64,000 bases of DNA, from contig JAMPCA010000004.1 in the NCBI GenBank assembly GCA_023666425.1, forward strand, positions 1 through 64,000, written 5' to 3'. Position numbers and translations under genes: made by a program. Origin of the DNA: Muribaculaceae bacterium (GTDB taxonomy: Bacteria > Bacillota > Clostridia > Lachnospirales > Lachnospiraceae). Under the pieces are notes generated by a model, which did not search any database, had not been told where the DNA came from, and saw only the letters and a list, made by a program, of their open reading frames with translations. This document shows, piece after piece, positions 25,233-36,636 of this stretch; within the stretch, counting starts at the first letter, position 1, and each line of letters starts with the position of its first letter.

Positions 25233-26936
25233 ATGTTTAGAAAAAATGAAAATAAAGAAGCAAACGTCGCCGCATCAAACCAGCAGGCGGCAGAGGCAGT
25301 GGAGACGATCGTATGTCCGTCCTGCAAGCGTGAGCTCGATAAGAAGCTCGTCGTGAAAAAGAAATATGTCTGCTATGAGTGCGGATATTATTTCCGCGTC
25401 CGGGCGAAGAACCGGATCCGGATGGTGGCAGATTCCGGGAGCTTTACCCCCTGGAATGAGGAGCAGGAGACCGGAAATCCGCTGGATTTCCCGGAGTATG
25501 AGGAAAAAGTGGCGGCAACGCAGGAGAAGACAGGCCTGAAAGAGGGCGTTGTCATTGGAAGATGTACCATCTACGGCGAGGAGACGGTGCTGGGAGTGAT
25601 CGACGCCCGTTTCCTGATGGGAAGCATGGGACATGTGGTGGGAGAGAAGATCACGCTTGCCATGGAGCGGGCGACGGAGGAGCGTCTTCCGGTGATTCTG
25701 TTTTGCTGTTCCGGCGGCGCGCGGATGCAGGAGGGCATTATCTCTCTGATGCAGATGGCCAAGACCAGCGGAGCCGTAAAGCGTCATTCGGACGCGGGGC
25801 TTCTCTATGTGCCTGTCCTCACAGATCCTACCACCGGAGGCGTGACGGCGAGCTTTGCCATGCTGGGAGACATTATTCTGGCGGAGCCCAAGGCACTCAT
25901 CGGTTTTGCGGGTCCCCGGGTGATCGAGCAGACCATCGGGGAGAAGCTGCCGGAGGGATTCCAGAGAGCGGAGTTTCAGCTAAAGCACGGTTTTGTGGAC
26001 GCCATTGTGGAGAGGGAAAACCTGAAATTGTATCTCCACCAGCTCTTAAAGATGCATGAAAAGAGGGAAGGCTTTGCGAATTTCAACCCCCTGCGGGAGG
26101 ATGACAATTATGAGCCGACCGAACTTATGAAGGAGCGGAGCGCCAAGGCAAAGCTTTTGGATGCGTGGGACAAGGTGGTCATGGCACGGCAGATGAAGCG
26201 TCTGGCCTCCGTGGATTATATAGACGCAATCTTTGATGATTTTACCGAGCTGCACGGCGACCGGTATTTCCGGGACGATCCGGCAATCGTGGGAGGTATC
26301 GCCTGTCTGGACGGACAGCCCGTGACCGTGATCGGCGTCCACAAGGGAAGAGACATGCGGGACTGTGCGAAAAGAAATTATGGTATGCCCTCCCCGGAGG
26401 GATACCGCAAGGCCATTCGTCTGATGAAGCAGGCGGAGAAATTTGGCCGTCCCATCATTACCTTTGTGAATACTTCCGGTGCATATCCGGGCAGGGAGGC
26501 AGAGGAGAACGGACAGGGAGAGGCGATTGCGAGGAACCTTTACGAGATGTCAGCCATCCAGGTGCCGATTCTCTGCCTGATGATCGGCGAGGGAGGAAGC
26601 GGCGGCGCGCTGGCGCTGGCGGTGGGCAACGAGGTGTGGATGATGGAAAACGCCACCTACTCGATTCTGTCTCCCGAGGGCTTTGCGTCTATTTTATGGA
26701 AGGATGGCAAGCGGGCAAAGAGCGCGGCTTCTGTTATGAAACTGACCGCACAGGATTTAAAGGAGCTTCATGTGATCGAGGATATTATCCCGGAGTACGG
26801 CGGGGCGGACGAGGACGCCCTCGTCTCCATCGCCCGCTACATGAAGGGCAATATGAAAAAGTTTTTGAAGGCGCAGGAGGGAAAGAGCGGCGGACAGCTT
26901 GCGGCAGAGCGGTATGAGAGATACAGAGCATTCTAG
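25233..26936 (+). CDS. accDA: acetyl-CoA carboxylase carboxyltransferase, fused beta-alpha (AccDA)
   Basis: Carboxyltransferase half of acetyl-CoA carboxylase, making malonyl-CoA. One 567-residue chain joins AccD (about 1-285) and AccA (about 300-567). The AccD part has the zinc finger Cys28-x2-Cys31...Cys47-x2-Cys50 and the crotonase-like core SGGARMQEG; the AccA part has [19 protein letters not shown] and [12 protein letters not shown]. The linker has no stop or ribosome site, so the fusion is real at this level. Biotin carboxylase and carrier genes (accC, accB) are not in the window. Confidence 0.94.
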   Translation: MFRKNENKEANVAASNQQAAEAVETIVCPSCKRELDKKLVVKKKYVCYECGYYFRVRAKNRIRMVADSGSFTPWNEEQETGNPLDFPEYEEKVAATQEKTGLKEGVVIGRCTIYGEETVLGVIDARFLMGSMGHVVGEKITLAMERATEERLPVILFCCSGGARMQEGIISLMQMAKTSGAVKRHSDAGLLYVPVLTDPTTGGVTASFAMLGDIILAEPKALIGFAGPRVIEQTIGEKLPEGFQRAEFQLKHGFVDAIVERENLKLYLHQLLKMHEKREGFANFNPLREDDNYEPTELMKERSAKAKLLDAWDKVVMARQMKRLASVDYIDAIFDDFTELHGDRYFRDDPAIVGGIACLDGQPVTVIGVHKGRDMRDCAKRNYGMPSPEGYRKAIRLMKQAEKFGRPIITFVNTSGAYPGREAEENGQGEAIARNLYEMSAIQVPILCLMIGEGGSGGALALAVGNEVWMMENATYSILSPEGFASILWKDGKRAKSAASVMKLTAQDLKELHVIEDIIPEYGGADEDALVSIARYMKGNMKKFLKAQEGKSGGQLAAERYERYRAF

Positions 26937-26957
26937 CTGCTCCATAAAGGGGGACGT

Positions 26958-27917
26958 ATGAGAATATTAGGAACTGGAAGTGCGCTTCCGAAGAAAATTG
27001 TGAGCAACGACGATCTGGCACAGGTCATGGATACCTCGGATGAGTGGATACGCACCCGCACAGGAATTGTAAACAGACACATCGCGGTGGAGGAGACGAC
27101 CACCTCGCTGTCCGTGGAGGCGGCAAAAAATGCGCTTGCGGCGGCGAATGTGTCTGCGTCGGAGATTGATTTGATTATTGCAGCTACGGTTTCGCCCGAC
27201 TATATTTTCCCGACGCTCTCCTGCGAAGTGCAGGCGGCGCTGCAGGCCACGGGCGCGACGGCGTTTGACATCGGTGCGGGCTGCTCGGGCTTTCTCTTTG
27301 CCATGGGGACGGCGGACGGCTATTTCCGCACGGGCCGTTACAAAAAGGCGCTTATCATCGGTGCGGAGACGCTGTCGAAGATGATGGACTGGAGTGACCG
27401 CAGTACCTGCGTCCTCTTCGGGGACGGTGCGGGGGCGGCGGTGCTCTCCGCAGAGGGAGACCAGCTCAAGGCGATGACACAGGGCTCGGACGGAGCCGGG
27501 GGCATGGCTTTAAAATGTGACAACCGTCCGGTCAACAATCTGTATCACCAGCTCGGGGCAAAGACCTACTCCTTTACGGAAATGGACGGCCCGGCAGTGT
27601 ATAAGTTTGCAGTGCGCACGGTGCCTGCCGCTATCAGCAGGGTGCTGGAGGAGTCCGGGACGCCTGTGGACGATGTGAAGCTTTTTGTGCTGCATCAGGC
27701 GAACCGGCGTATTATTGAGGCTGTGGCGAAGCGGCTCGGCCAGCCCATGGAGAAGTTCCCCATGAATATGCAGGAGTGTGGGAATATTTCCGCCGCCAGC
27801 GTGCCGATTCTGTTGAACCAGATTTTAGCGGAGAACAGAATTATGCCCGGGGATAAGGTGGTACTGGCAGGTTTCGGCGCGGGGCTGACATGGGGAGCCT
27901 GTGTGCTGGAATGGTAG
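26958..27917 (+). CDS. fabH: beta-ketoacyl-ACP synthase III
   Basis: Initiates fatty-acid synthesis by condensing acyl-CoA with malonyl-ACP; 319 residues. Catalytic triad: Cys in GAGCSGFLFA, His in LHQANRRII, Asn in CGNISAASVP. RTRTGI near 35 is the CoA-binding motif. In relatives fabH tends to lead the operon; here it follows accDA. ATG has AAAGGGGGACGT upstream. Confidence 0.95.
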   Translation: MRILGTGSALPKKIVSNDDLAQVMDTSDEWIRTRTGIVNRHIAVEETTTSLSVEAAKNALAAANVSASEIDLIIAATVSPDYIFPTLSCEVQAALQATGATAFDIGAGCSGFLFAMGTADGYFRTGRYKKALIIGAETLSKMMDWSDRSTCVLFGDGAGAAVLSAEGDQLKAMTQGSDGAGGMALKCDNRPVNNLYHQLGAKTYSFTEMDGPAVYKFAVRTVPAAISRVLEESGTPVDDVKLFVLHQANRRIIEAVAKRLGQPMEKFPMNMQECGNISAASVPILLNQILAENRIMPGDKVVLAGFGAGLTWGACVLEW

Positions 27918-27939
27918 GGCGGAATCGAGGAATGCGCAG

Positions 27940-29944
<2,005 letters not shown>

Positions 29945-29966
29945 ATACAATTTAACCGTGTAAATC

Positions 29967-30008
29967 AATAAGCCACTTGTGTCTTTAGCCGGACAGGTGG
30001 CTTATTTT
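29967..30008 (+). terminator. terminator after gdhA
   Basis: AATAAGCCACTTGT and ACAGGTGGCTTATTTT form a stable stem, then T residues. Confidence 0.85.
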
Positions 30009-30062
30009 CAGCATCTTATAAGGCATTGCCTTATCTTTTTGGAAAATCCCATAATCAGGTGA

Positions 30063-30091
30063 TTGAATTTCTGTGTGAGAAGTGTTATAGT
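30063..30091 (+). promoter_or_regulatory. promoter of the 30.15-kb gene pair
   Basis: TTGAAT (30063-30068), 17 bases, TATAGT (30086-30091), 61 bases before the ATG. Confidence 0.55.
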
Positions 30092-30152
30092 TTTGTATAA
30101 ATAAATATACTACAAACGAGGGCAACTTTCTATTTATAAAGGAGCGGGTGAT

Positions 30153-30512
30153 ATGTGTTTTTATATTGGAATCGAAGATTTGGCTGCGAATGCACTGATC
30201 GAGGTTATGGATAAGAGCGGGAGGACTTGTATTTCCTATCGTGAGCTGGAAAGCTATGGCGCGCATGTTGTGCAGCTTTTATCCCAGAAAGGAGAGAAAG
30301 CAGTGTTGCTTTTATCCAGAGCAGATACCAACGCCTTGTTTCGGAATTATTCAGAGTTTTTTGAGGAGATTCAATTAGATGGAGAGCCCGCAATACAGTT
30401 GTGCCAGGGGAAGAAGGTCGAGGATCTGATTATACAGTTCCGGGGCTATCTGGCGCTGGATTTGCTGCTTGCTCTGGTTGACGAAAGTTCAGTGAGCGTT
30501 TTAGGAGTATAG
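30153..30512 (+). CDS. hypothetical protein, 119 residues, coupled to an HD enzyme
   Basis: Not recognised. A soluble alpha/beta protein with a helix near SYRELESYGAHVVQLLSQKG followed by the strand EKAVLLLSR and an acidic helix NYSEFFEEIQ; no signal peptide or membrane segment. AAGGAGCGGGTGAT precedes the ATG. Only one base separates its stop from the HD gene, and the downstream ribosome site lies inside it, so synthesis of the two is coupled; a regulator or partner of the HD enzyme is the simplest inference. Confidence 0.6.
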   Translation: MCFYIGIEDLAANALIEVMDKSGRTCISYRELESYGAHVVQLLSQKGEKAVLLLSRADTNALFRNYSEFFEEIQLDGEPAIQLCQGKKVEDLIIQFRGYLALDLLLALVDESSVSVLGV

Positions 30513-30513
30513 G

Positions 30514-32175
30514 ATGGTGCAATACAAGAGATTAAAGGATCCGATATACGGGTATATAAGTGTACCGATGGATTATATGGTTCATATCGTTGATACGGAT
30601 GTGTTTCAAAGATTGCGGAGGATAATTCAGACGAGTTATGCTCCGCTTTATTCGTCGGCGGTTCATAACCGGTTTGTGCACTCGCTGGGAGTATTTCATC
30701 TTGGCTCAATTGTAGGAGAACAATTTGCCTCAGAATTAAAACAGAATGTTGGGGAGGAATTCTTACATGATATTGGGCATATGAAGGAAGTATTTCTTTT
30801 GGCCTGCCTTTTACATGATGTGGGACATGCCCCATTTTCCCATACGGGTGAAGAATTCTATTTAGATGGGGAAGGAGAAAATCGATACGACAAAATTCAC
30901 GCAAAATTGAAGTCGGTGGTTGGACTGCAAAGTTTTGGAAAAGATGTTCCGACTTCCGCAAGTAAGTCCGCGGCACCACATGAAATTATGAGTGCAATTG
31001 TAGGAATTGAGGCATTTTCGAAATATTTTAAAGAAGAGAGTGACAGAGATTTTTTTGCAAGGTGTATTACGGGATATCAATATTTGGAAGCAAATGTGGA
31101 GGCCGAGATTAAAAATTGTTTTATTTCACTTTTGAATTCGAATGTCATTGATGTTGATAAACTGGACTACCTGATTCGGGATGCATATATTACGGGATTC
31201 CAGACGGTCAGCATAGATTATGCGAGACTGTTAAAGGCGGCAACGGTTGTTGTGGATAATGATTCTACTCTAAGATTCGCGTATTATAAGGATGCTGTGA
31301 GTGTTATAGAGAATGTAGTTTATGCGCATGATGCAGAAAAGAAATGGATACAGAATCATCCGGTCGTACTGTATGAAGGGTATATATTGAAACATGTGTT
31401 TCAACATCTGTCCCAGGTAATTGGGAATAAAGAGCAGAAGCTTTTTTCATCTCAGTCTTTGTCCAGTGAGGGACAATTTTTTGAGAATGGAGTAAGAGTA
31501 TCGCTGCTATGTGATGATGATATCATTTACTTGATGAAAAATATTTTTCCATGCGAATTAGGAAATGAATTTTTTGATAGAAATGCGAGGAGGCATCCCT
31601 TATGGAAATCCGAGCCTGAGTATGAAGCACTTTTTTCGGGTTCCATTGGAGGCAGGAATGATAGTATCAGTGAGTTTGAGCAGGCAATGAATGCCACGGC
31701 GTCTTACTTAGCAAAGACATCCGATACATGGAAAATTGATGAGGAGGCGCTTTCTAAAATTGAACAGGATTTGCAGAATTTGGATAATTCACCAGTGAAT
31801 GAATTGACAAGGGAGATACAGCGTAAGGATAAGAAAAAAGTTCAGCGATTGATGAAGTGCCTGCTTGATTATGCCCGGCAGAATAAGCATGAATGTGATT
31901 TTGTCGTGCTTGAGGCCTCACAGTTTAACAGTGGTTTTGGAAAACCTGATTTTTCAAATATCCCGATTGTTTTTAATACTTCATCAACGGATTATGTAGA
32001 ATGTGAATTTGGAAAGATTGCCAAGCCATTAAAGGCAGAAGGACCAGAACGGGAAAAATTTTATTATCTTTTTTATAGACGGCAGAGAGATAAGGAAATT
32101 GATAAAAAGGAGCTGTGTGAGTTTCTGGCAAGAGAATTTACCACGCTTCGAACGTATACCAGGAGGAATAAATAG
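30514..32175 (+). CDS. HD-domain phosphohydrolase, dNTPase/SAMHD1-like
   Basis: Metal-dependent phosphohydrolase of 553 residues. The HD residues are visible in order: NRFVHSLGVFHLG (His), LLHDVGHAPFSHTGEE (His-Asp and the dNTPase-type His), DVDKLDYLIRDAY (Asp). This spacing is that of dGTPase/SAMHD1 relatives, which act on deoxynucleotides and can limit phage. Residues beyond about 280 are an unassigned Lys/Glu-rich helical region. AGGAGTATAGG is the ribosome site. The substrate is not provable from sequence. Confidence 0.8.
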   Translation: MVQYKRLKDPIYGYISVPMDYMVHIVDTDVFQRLRRIIQTSYAPLYSSAVHNRFVHSLGVFHLGSIVGEQFASELKQNVGEEFLHDIGHMKEVFLLACLLHDVGHAPFSHTGEEFYLDGEGENRYDKIHAKLKSVVGLQSFGKDVPTSASKSAAPHEIMSAIVGIEAFSKYFKEESDRDFFARCITGYQYLEANVEAEIKNCFISLLNSNVIDVDKLDYLIRDAYITGFQTVSIDYARLLKAATVVVDNDSTLRFAYYKDAVSVIENVVYAHDAEKKWIQNHPVVLYEGYILKHVFQHLSQVIGNKEQKLFSSQSLSSEGQFFENGVRVSLLCDDDIIYLMKNIFPCELGNEFFDRNARRHPLWKSEPEYEALFSGSIGGRNDSISEFEQAMNATASYLAKTSDTWKIDEEALSKIEQDLQNLDNSPVNELTREIQRKDKKKVQRLMKCLLDYARQNKHECDFVVLEASQFNSGFGKPDFSNIPIVFNTSSTDYVECEFGKIAKPLKAEGPEREKFYYLFYRRQRDKEIDKKELCEFLAREFTTLRTYTRRNK

Positions 32176-32198
32176 TGTAAGGAAGGAGAGGTGTGGGT

Positions 32199-33662
32199 AT
32201 GTATCAGAAAAATGCCGGAGGCTGGATGAAGCATCTGGATTTTATGGTGCTTGATATCTTATGTCTGCAGGTCTCCTTTTTTCTGGCGTATTTGATTCGC
32301 CACCAGAGCTATGAGATCTACAAAAACAGTATCTATGCCAATCTCGCAATCGTGCTGGTGTTCATGGATATCATAGTACTTTTGTGTATGAATACTCTGA
32401 AAAATGTATTGAAGCGTAACCATGCGATGGAGTTTATTGCCACCTTAAGACAGATGTGCGTGCTGGAGCTTTTAGCGGCGCTGTATCTTTTTTCCGTGAA
32501 GGATGCGGAGGGCTTTTCCCGTATGACCTTTTACCTCATGGGTCTGCTCTATACATTTATTACCTACGGAGTCAGGATTCTCTGGAAAAAGCATGTATTG
32601 CGGAAGCTGAAGCGGGGCTTACAAAAATCGGTGATCATCATTACGGATCAGATACAGTTTCCAAGGGTGGAGCACGATATCCGCAATAAATGCTATGAAA
32701 TGTTTCAGGTATCGGGAATCGTGATTTTAGACATAAAGGAGCAGGGCGTCCAGGTGGGAGATCTGGTCGAGGGAATACCGGTGGTGGCGGACGGCCGGAG
32801 TATGCTTGAATACATCTGCCGGGAATGGGTGGACGAGGTGTTTATCGACATTCAGGCAAAGACCGCATTTATGGATGTGCTTGTGAATCAGCTCATGGAG
32901 ATGGGGGTGACGATCCACATTAAGCTGGTGGAGCGCTTTGCACTGAATAACCGCAAGCAGTTTGTGGAAAAGATGGGCAAGTACACCGTGCTCACGACCA
33001 GCATCAATACAGTCTCCGGTTTGGAGTTCTTTTTCAAGCGTTGTCTGGATATTCTGGGCGGGTGCGTTGGCTGTGTGATTACAGGGATTCTCTTTATTTT
33101 TCTTGCGCCTGCAATCTATATCCAGTCGCCGGGGCCGGTATTTTTTACCCAGACCCGCATCGGGCGCAACGGCAAAAAGTTTAAACTCTACAAGTTCCGC
33201 AGTATGTATCTGGATGCGGAGGAGAAAAAGGCGGTGCTGATGAAGGACAATCGCATCGGCGACGGAAGAATGTTCAAGCTGGAGTATGATCCCCGGATTA
33301 TCGGCTGCAAAAAGCTTGCGGACGGGACAATAAAAAAGGGGCTTGGCAACTGGATGCGGGAGCGGTCTATCGACGAGTTTCCCCAGTTCTGGAATGTGCT
33401 CAAGGGGGAGATGAGCCTTGTGGGTACGCGCCCTCCCACGGAGGACGAGTGGGTGAAGTATGAGCTGCACCATAGGTCGCGGCTGGCAATCAAGCCGGGA
33501 ATTACGGGCATGTGGCAGATCAGCGGGAGAAGCGATATCACGGAGTTTGAGAAGGTGGTAGAGCTGGACCGTTACTACATTACAAACTGGGATCTGGGAC
33601 TGGATATGAAAATTCTCTGTAAGACAGTTCCAATCGTATTTGGCAAAAATGGGGCGATGTAG
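32199..33662 (+). CDS. polyprenyl-phosphate sugar-1-phosphate transferase (priming)
   Basis: Starts the polysaccharide by moving a sugar-1-phosphate to undecaprenyl phosphate. The 487-residue protein has four or five N-terminal helices, a CoA-binding-like middle domain, and the bacterial sugar transferase domain from about 285: FFKRCLDILGG, QTRIGRNGKKFKLYKFRSM, LVGTRPPTEDEW and GITGMWQISGRSD. ATG 32199 has AAGGAGAG eight bases upstream. First gene of the polysaccharide locus, 23 bases after the HD gene. Confidence 0.92.
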   Translation: MYQKNAGGWMKHLDFMVLDILCLQVSFFLAYLIRHQSYEIYKNSIYANLAIVLVFMDIIVLLCMNTLKNVLKRNHAMEFIATLRQMCVLELLAALYLFSVKDAEGFSRMTFYLMGLLYTFITYGVRILWKKHVLRKLKRGLQKSVIIITDQIQFPRVEHDIRNKCYEMFQVSGIVILDIKEQGVQVGDLVEGIPVVADGRSMLEYICREWVDEVFIDIQAKTAFMDVLVNQLMEMGVTIHIKLVERFALNNRKQFVEKMGKYTVLTTSINTVSGLEFFFKRCLDILGGCVGCVITGILFIFLAPAIYIQSPGPVFFTQTRIGRNGKKFKLYKFRSMYLDAEEKKAVLMKDNRIGDGRMFKLEYDPRIIGCKKLADGTIKKGLGNWMRERSIDEFPQFWNVLKGEMSLVGTRPPTEDEWVKYELHHRSRLAIKPGITGMWQISGRSDITEFEKVVELDRYYITNWDLGLDMKILCKTVPIVFGKNGAM

Positions 33663-33700
33663 ATTTTGAAAAGCGCAGCGCGGAATTGAGGTGTCGGACA

Positions 33701-34837
33701 GTGGAAAGCAGGAGCGGCGCAGGGGAACCTATTCGTGTTCTCTGTGCGTTGAATCATATGGTATATGGGGGGATAGAAGCGGTTGTTATGAATTATTACC
33801 GCTTTATGGACCGGACGCAGATTCTGTTTGATTTTGCGGTGTGTGAGGATTCCACGTTTCCGCAGAGAGCCGAGCTGGAAAGCCTGGGAAGCCGGATTTA
33901 TCTGTTGCCAGGGATCAGCAGTGTCGTAAAATATATGACAGAATTCAAAAGGCTGGTAAGACGTAATCATTATCAGATCGTGCATTGTCATATGAGCACA
34001 CTCAGCGTATTTCCCCTTTACGCAGCATGGAGAGGCGGGGCAGGGGTTCGGATTTGCCATAACCATACGACCGCTTACAGGGGAGAGGGGATCAGGGCGC
34101 TGGCAAAATATCTCCTGCGGCCGTTTTGCGTAATATTTGCGACAGATTATTTCGCCTGCAGCGAACATGCCGGACGATGGATGTTTGGCAGGAAAGCTGT
34201 AAAAAGCGGCAGGGTATATGTAATGAGAAACGGGATTGATACGATGCGGTTTCGTTACGATTCTGCGGTGAGGGAAAGGCGGCGCGCAGAGCTTGGAGTA
34301 GAAGAAAAGTTTGTGGTCGGCAATGTCGGTCGGTTCGTATATCAAAAAAATCATATATTTTTAATTGACATATTTAATGAATTGCACAAGATAAAAAGTG
34401 ATGCAGTGCTGCTTATGGTGGGGGAGGGTGAATTACAGAATCAAATCCGAAAAAGGGTAGAGGAATTAGGCTTGAGCGGCTGTGTGATTTTTTATGGAAC
34501 CAGCAACGGGATCAGTGAGTTGTATCAGGTGATGGATGTTTTCTGTCTGCCGAGCTATTTTGAGGGGCTTCCCGTTGTGACAATAGAGGCACAGACCGCC
34601 GGGCTTCCATGCATCGTATCGTATGCGACATCGAAGGAAGCTGTGGTGTCAGGGAATTGCAGAAGGCTTGCGCTGCAGCAGGGAGCGAAGGCATGGGCCA
34701 AAGAGATACTGTGTGCGTCTGGCGGGGAACGGAGTGAAGCGGCAGAAAAGATAAAGAACAGCGGATACTCGGTTCAGGAGAGGGTAAAAAACCTCACTGT
34801 CAAATACAAGAATCTGTATGAAGCTGCCAGCAGATAA
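33701..34837 (+). CDS. glycosyltransferase family 1 (EpsF-like)
   Basis: GT-B retaining glycosyltransferase, 378 residues from the GTG at 33701 (GAGGTG upstream). RVLCALNHMVYGGIEAVVMNYY is the acceptor-side start; VGNVGRFVYQKNH and the donor-site region FCLPSYFEGLPVVTIEAQTAG (split as FEGLPVVTIEAQ) bind the nucleotide sugar. Cytoplasmic face of the membrane; adds a sugar to the lipid-linked repeat. Sugar not assignable. Confidence 0.88.
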   Translation: MESRSGAGEPIRVLCALNHMVYGGIEAVVMNYYRFMDRTQILFDFAVCEDSTFPQRAELESLGSRIYLLPGISSVVKYMTEFKRLVRRNHYQIVHCHMSTLSVFPLYAAWRGGAGVRICHNHTTAYRGEGIRALAKYLLRPFCVIFATDYFACSEHAGRWMFGRKAVKSGRVYVMRNGIDTMRFRYDSAVRERRRAELGVEEKFVVGNVGRFVYQKNHIFLIDIFNELHKIKSDAVLLMVGEGELQNQIRKRVEELGLSGCVIFYGTSNGISELYQVMDVFCLPSYFEGLPVVTIEAQTAGLPCIVSYATSKEAVVSGNCRRLALQQGAKAWAKEILCASGGERSEAAEKIKNSGYSVQERVKNLTVKYKNLYEAASR

Positions 34838-34859
34838 AGGCTTGGGATAAGGAGGCCGA

Positions 34860-35855
34860 ATGGAGGCGTTAGTTTCTGTAATTGTTCCGGTATATAATGT
34901 AGAGCAGTATCTGCCAAGATGCATTGACAGCATTTTGGGGCAGACATACAAAGAACTGGAAATATATCTGGTCGATGACGGTTCAACGGACAGAGGCGGG
35001 GAGATCTGTGATGAATATCAAAAAAGGGACAGTCGGATACGGGTGATCCATAAAGAAAATGCAGGGCTGTCGGAGGCGAGAAATGCGGCGCTTGACGTTA
35101 TTTCAGGGCAGTACGTTACCTTTGTGGACAGCGACGATTTTATATCCGGGTTTTATGTCGAAAACCTGTATCGCGCGCTCAAAACAACGGATGCAGATAT
35201 GGCTGTCAGCAGATTTGTGAATTATTATGCAGGGGACAGGCTTCCGGTTTTTGCAGGTATAGATGACGCGGAGATTGAGGTATTATCCAGTATACAGTGT
35301 ATGGAACGCCTGTTTTACCAGGAGAACATGGATACCAGCGCATGGGGGAAGCTGTACCGGGCGCAGGATTTTAAAAATATAAGGTATCCCAGGGGAAAAT
35401 GGTATGAGGATATCCTTGTTACATACCGTATGATCAAGGCCTGCGGGAAAGTAGCGTTTGTTTCCAGCGTTGATTATCTGTACGTTCAGAGGGCGGACAG
35501 CATTCAAAATGTATCCTTTCAGCCGAAAAAGCTGGATGCGGTAGAGCAAATGCATGATTTACAATATGAGGTAAAAAATACATTTCCTGAGCTGGCAGGA
35601 GCCGTTGACTGTCGCTGTTTCAGTGCAGTATGTAATATTTTGTTTCAAATACCGCGGGGGGAATACCCGGAATACAGGGAGATGCTCTGGTCAGAGCTGA
35701 AGCATTTGCGCAAATGTGTGCTTTCGAATTCCAGAGCAAGAAAAAAAGCGAGGTATGCCGCCATGCTGTCGTATCTGGGATATGGAGCTGTGTACAGAAT
35801 TTATCATATGCTGGATGCCCGCGGGAGGGGTGTGCATAAAAAGAAATATGAGTAA
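34860..35855 (+). CDS. glycosyltransferase family 2
   Basis: GT-A inverting glycosyltransferase, 331 residues. SVIVPVYNVEQYLPRCIDSI and YLVDDGSTDRGGEICDEY form the nucleotide site; FVDSDDFI is the DxD metal motif. TSAWGKLYRAQDF and WYEDILVTYRM are typical of capsule enzymes. Ends inside the next gene by eight bases. Confidence 0.92.
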   Translation: MEALVSVIVPVYNVEQYLPRCIDSILGQTYKELEIYLVDDGSTDRGGEICDEYQKRDSRIRVIHKENAGLSEARNAALDVISGQYVTFVDSDDFISGFYVENLYRALKTTDADMAVSRFVNYYAGDRLPVFAGIDDAEIEVLSSIQCMERLFYQENMDTSAWGKLYRAQDFKNIRYPRGKWYEDILVTYRMIKACGKVAFVSSVDYLYVQRADSIQNVSFQPKKLDAVEQMHDLQYEVKNTFPELAGAVDCRCFSAVCNILFQIPRGEYPEYREMLWSELKHLRKCVLSNSRARKKARYAAMLSYLGYGAVYRIYHMLDARGRGVHKKKYE

Positions 35856-36627
35856 AAAAATAACAGTATATGTTGTTGCACACAAAAGGGTGAATTATAT
35901 ATGTAAAAGCCCCTACCGCCTGATTGCGGTTGGGGATAAAATAAATATTACAGAGACGCCGGAGTGTGTGCGGGATCATACAGGAGTAAATATAGCAGAA
36001 AAAAATAAAAATTATTGTGAACTTACGGCATTATACTGGATCTGGAAAAATGACAAGGAATCGGACATTGTCGGGCTCTGTCATTACCGGAGATTTTTAA
36101 CAAAAAATTTTTTCCGCAATTCCATGAAAGATATTTTAGATGAAAGGGATATACAGAGGATTTTTGGCAGGGGATATGATATGATACTTCCCTACAAACC
36201 GATTGCCAGACGGACGGTGGAAGAAATCTATTGTGATTTCGGATTTAAGAAGGATTTGATTCTGCTGCGGGAGATTCTTTTGGAAAAATATCCCGAGTAT
36301 CTGTCTGAATATGACCGGCTGTTAAAAAGACATTCTAATTATGTGGCGAATCTGATGATTTTATCAGAGACGAAACTGAACCAGTATGCAGAATGGCTGT
36401 TTGATATACTATTTGAGATGGAGAAAAGAAATGATATTTCTTCGTACAATGAGCAGGAGGCAAGAATATACGGTTATTTGTCGGAAAGACTTCTGGATGT
36501 ATGGGTGAGAAAGAATCACCTGAAAATTAAGCATTTCCGCATGATGAACATCGAGGAGGAACAGACTGTCAGAAAGTTTCTGCTGGACTGTGGGAGTGTC
36601 GTGACGACATGGATGAAAAATTATTAG
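35848..36627 (+). CDS. DUF4422 glycosyltransferase-like protein
   Basis: Protein of 259 residues of the DUF4422 type, found in capsule loci and thought to be a glycosyltransferase. Recognisable blocks: KITVYVVAHKR, NYCELTALYWIWKN, IVGLCHYRRFL. ATG 35848 overlaps the GT2 stop; upstream open frame to 35716 is antisense-free but unsupported. No membrane segment. Confidence 0.85.
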   Translation: MSKKITVYVVAHKRVNYICKSPYRLIAVGDKINITETPECVRDHTGVNIAEKNKNYCELTALYWIWKNDKESDIVGLCHYRRFLTKNFFRNSMKDILDERDIQRIFGRGYDMILPYKPIARRTVEEIYCDFGFKKDLILLREILLEKYPEYLSEYDRLLKRHSNYVANLMILSETKLNQYAEWLFDILFEMEKRNDISSYNEQEARIYGYLSERLLDVWVRKNHLKIKHFRMMNIEEEQTVRKFLLDCGSVVTTWMKNY

Positions 36628-36636
36628 GGGTTTGAG

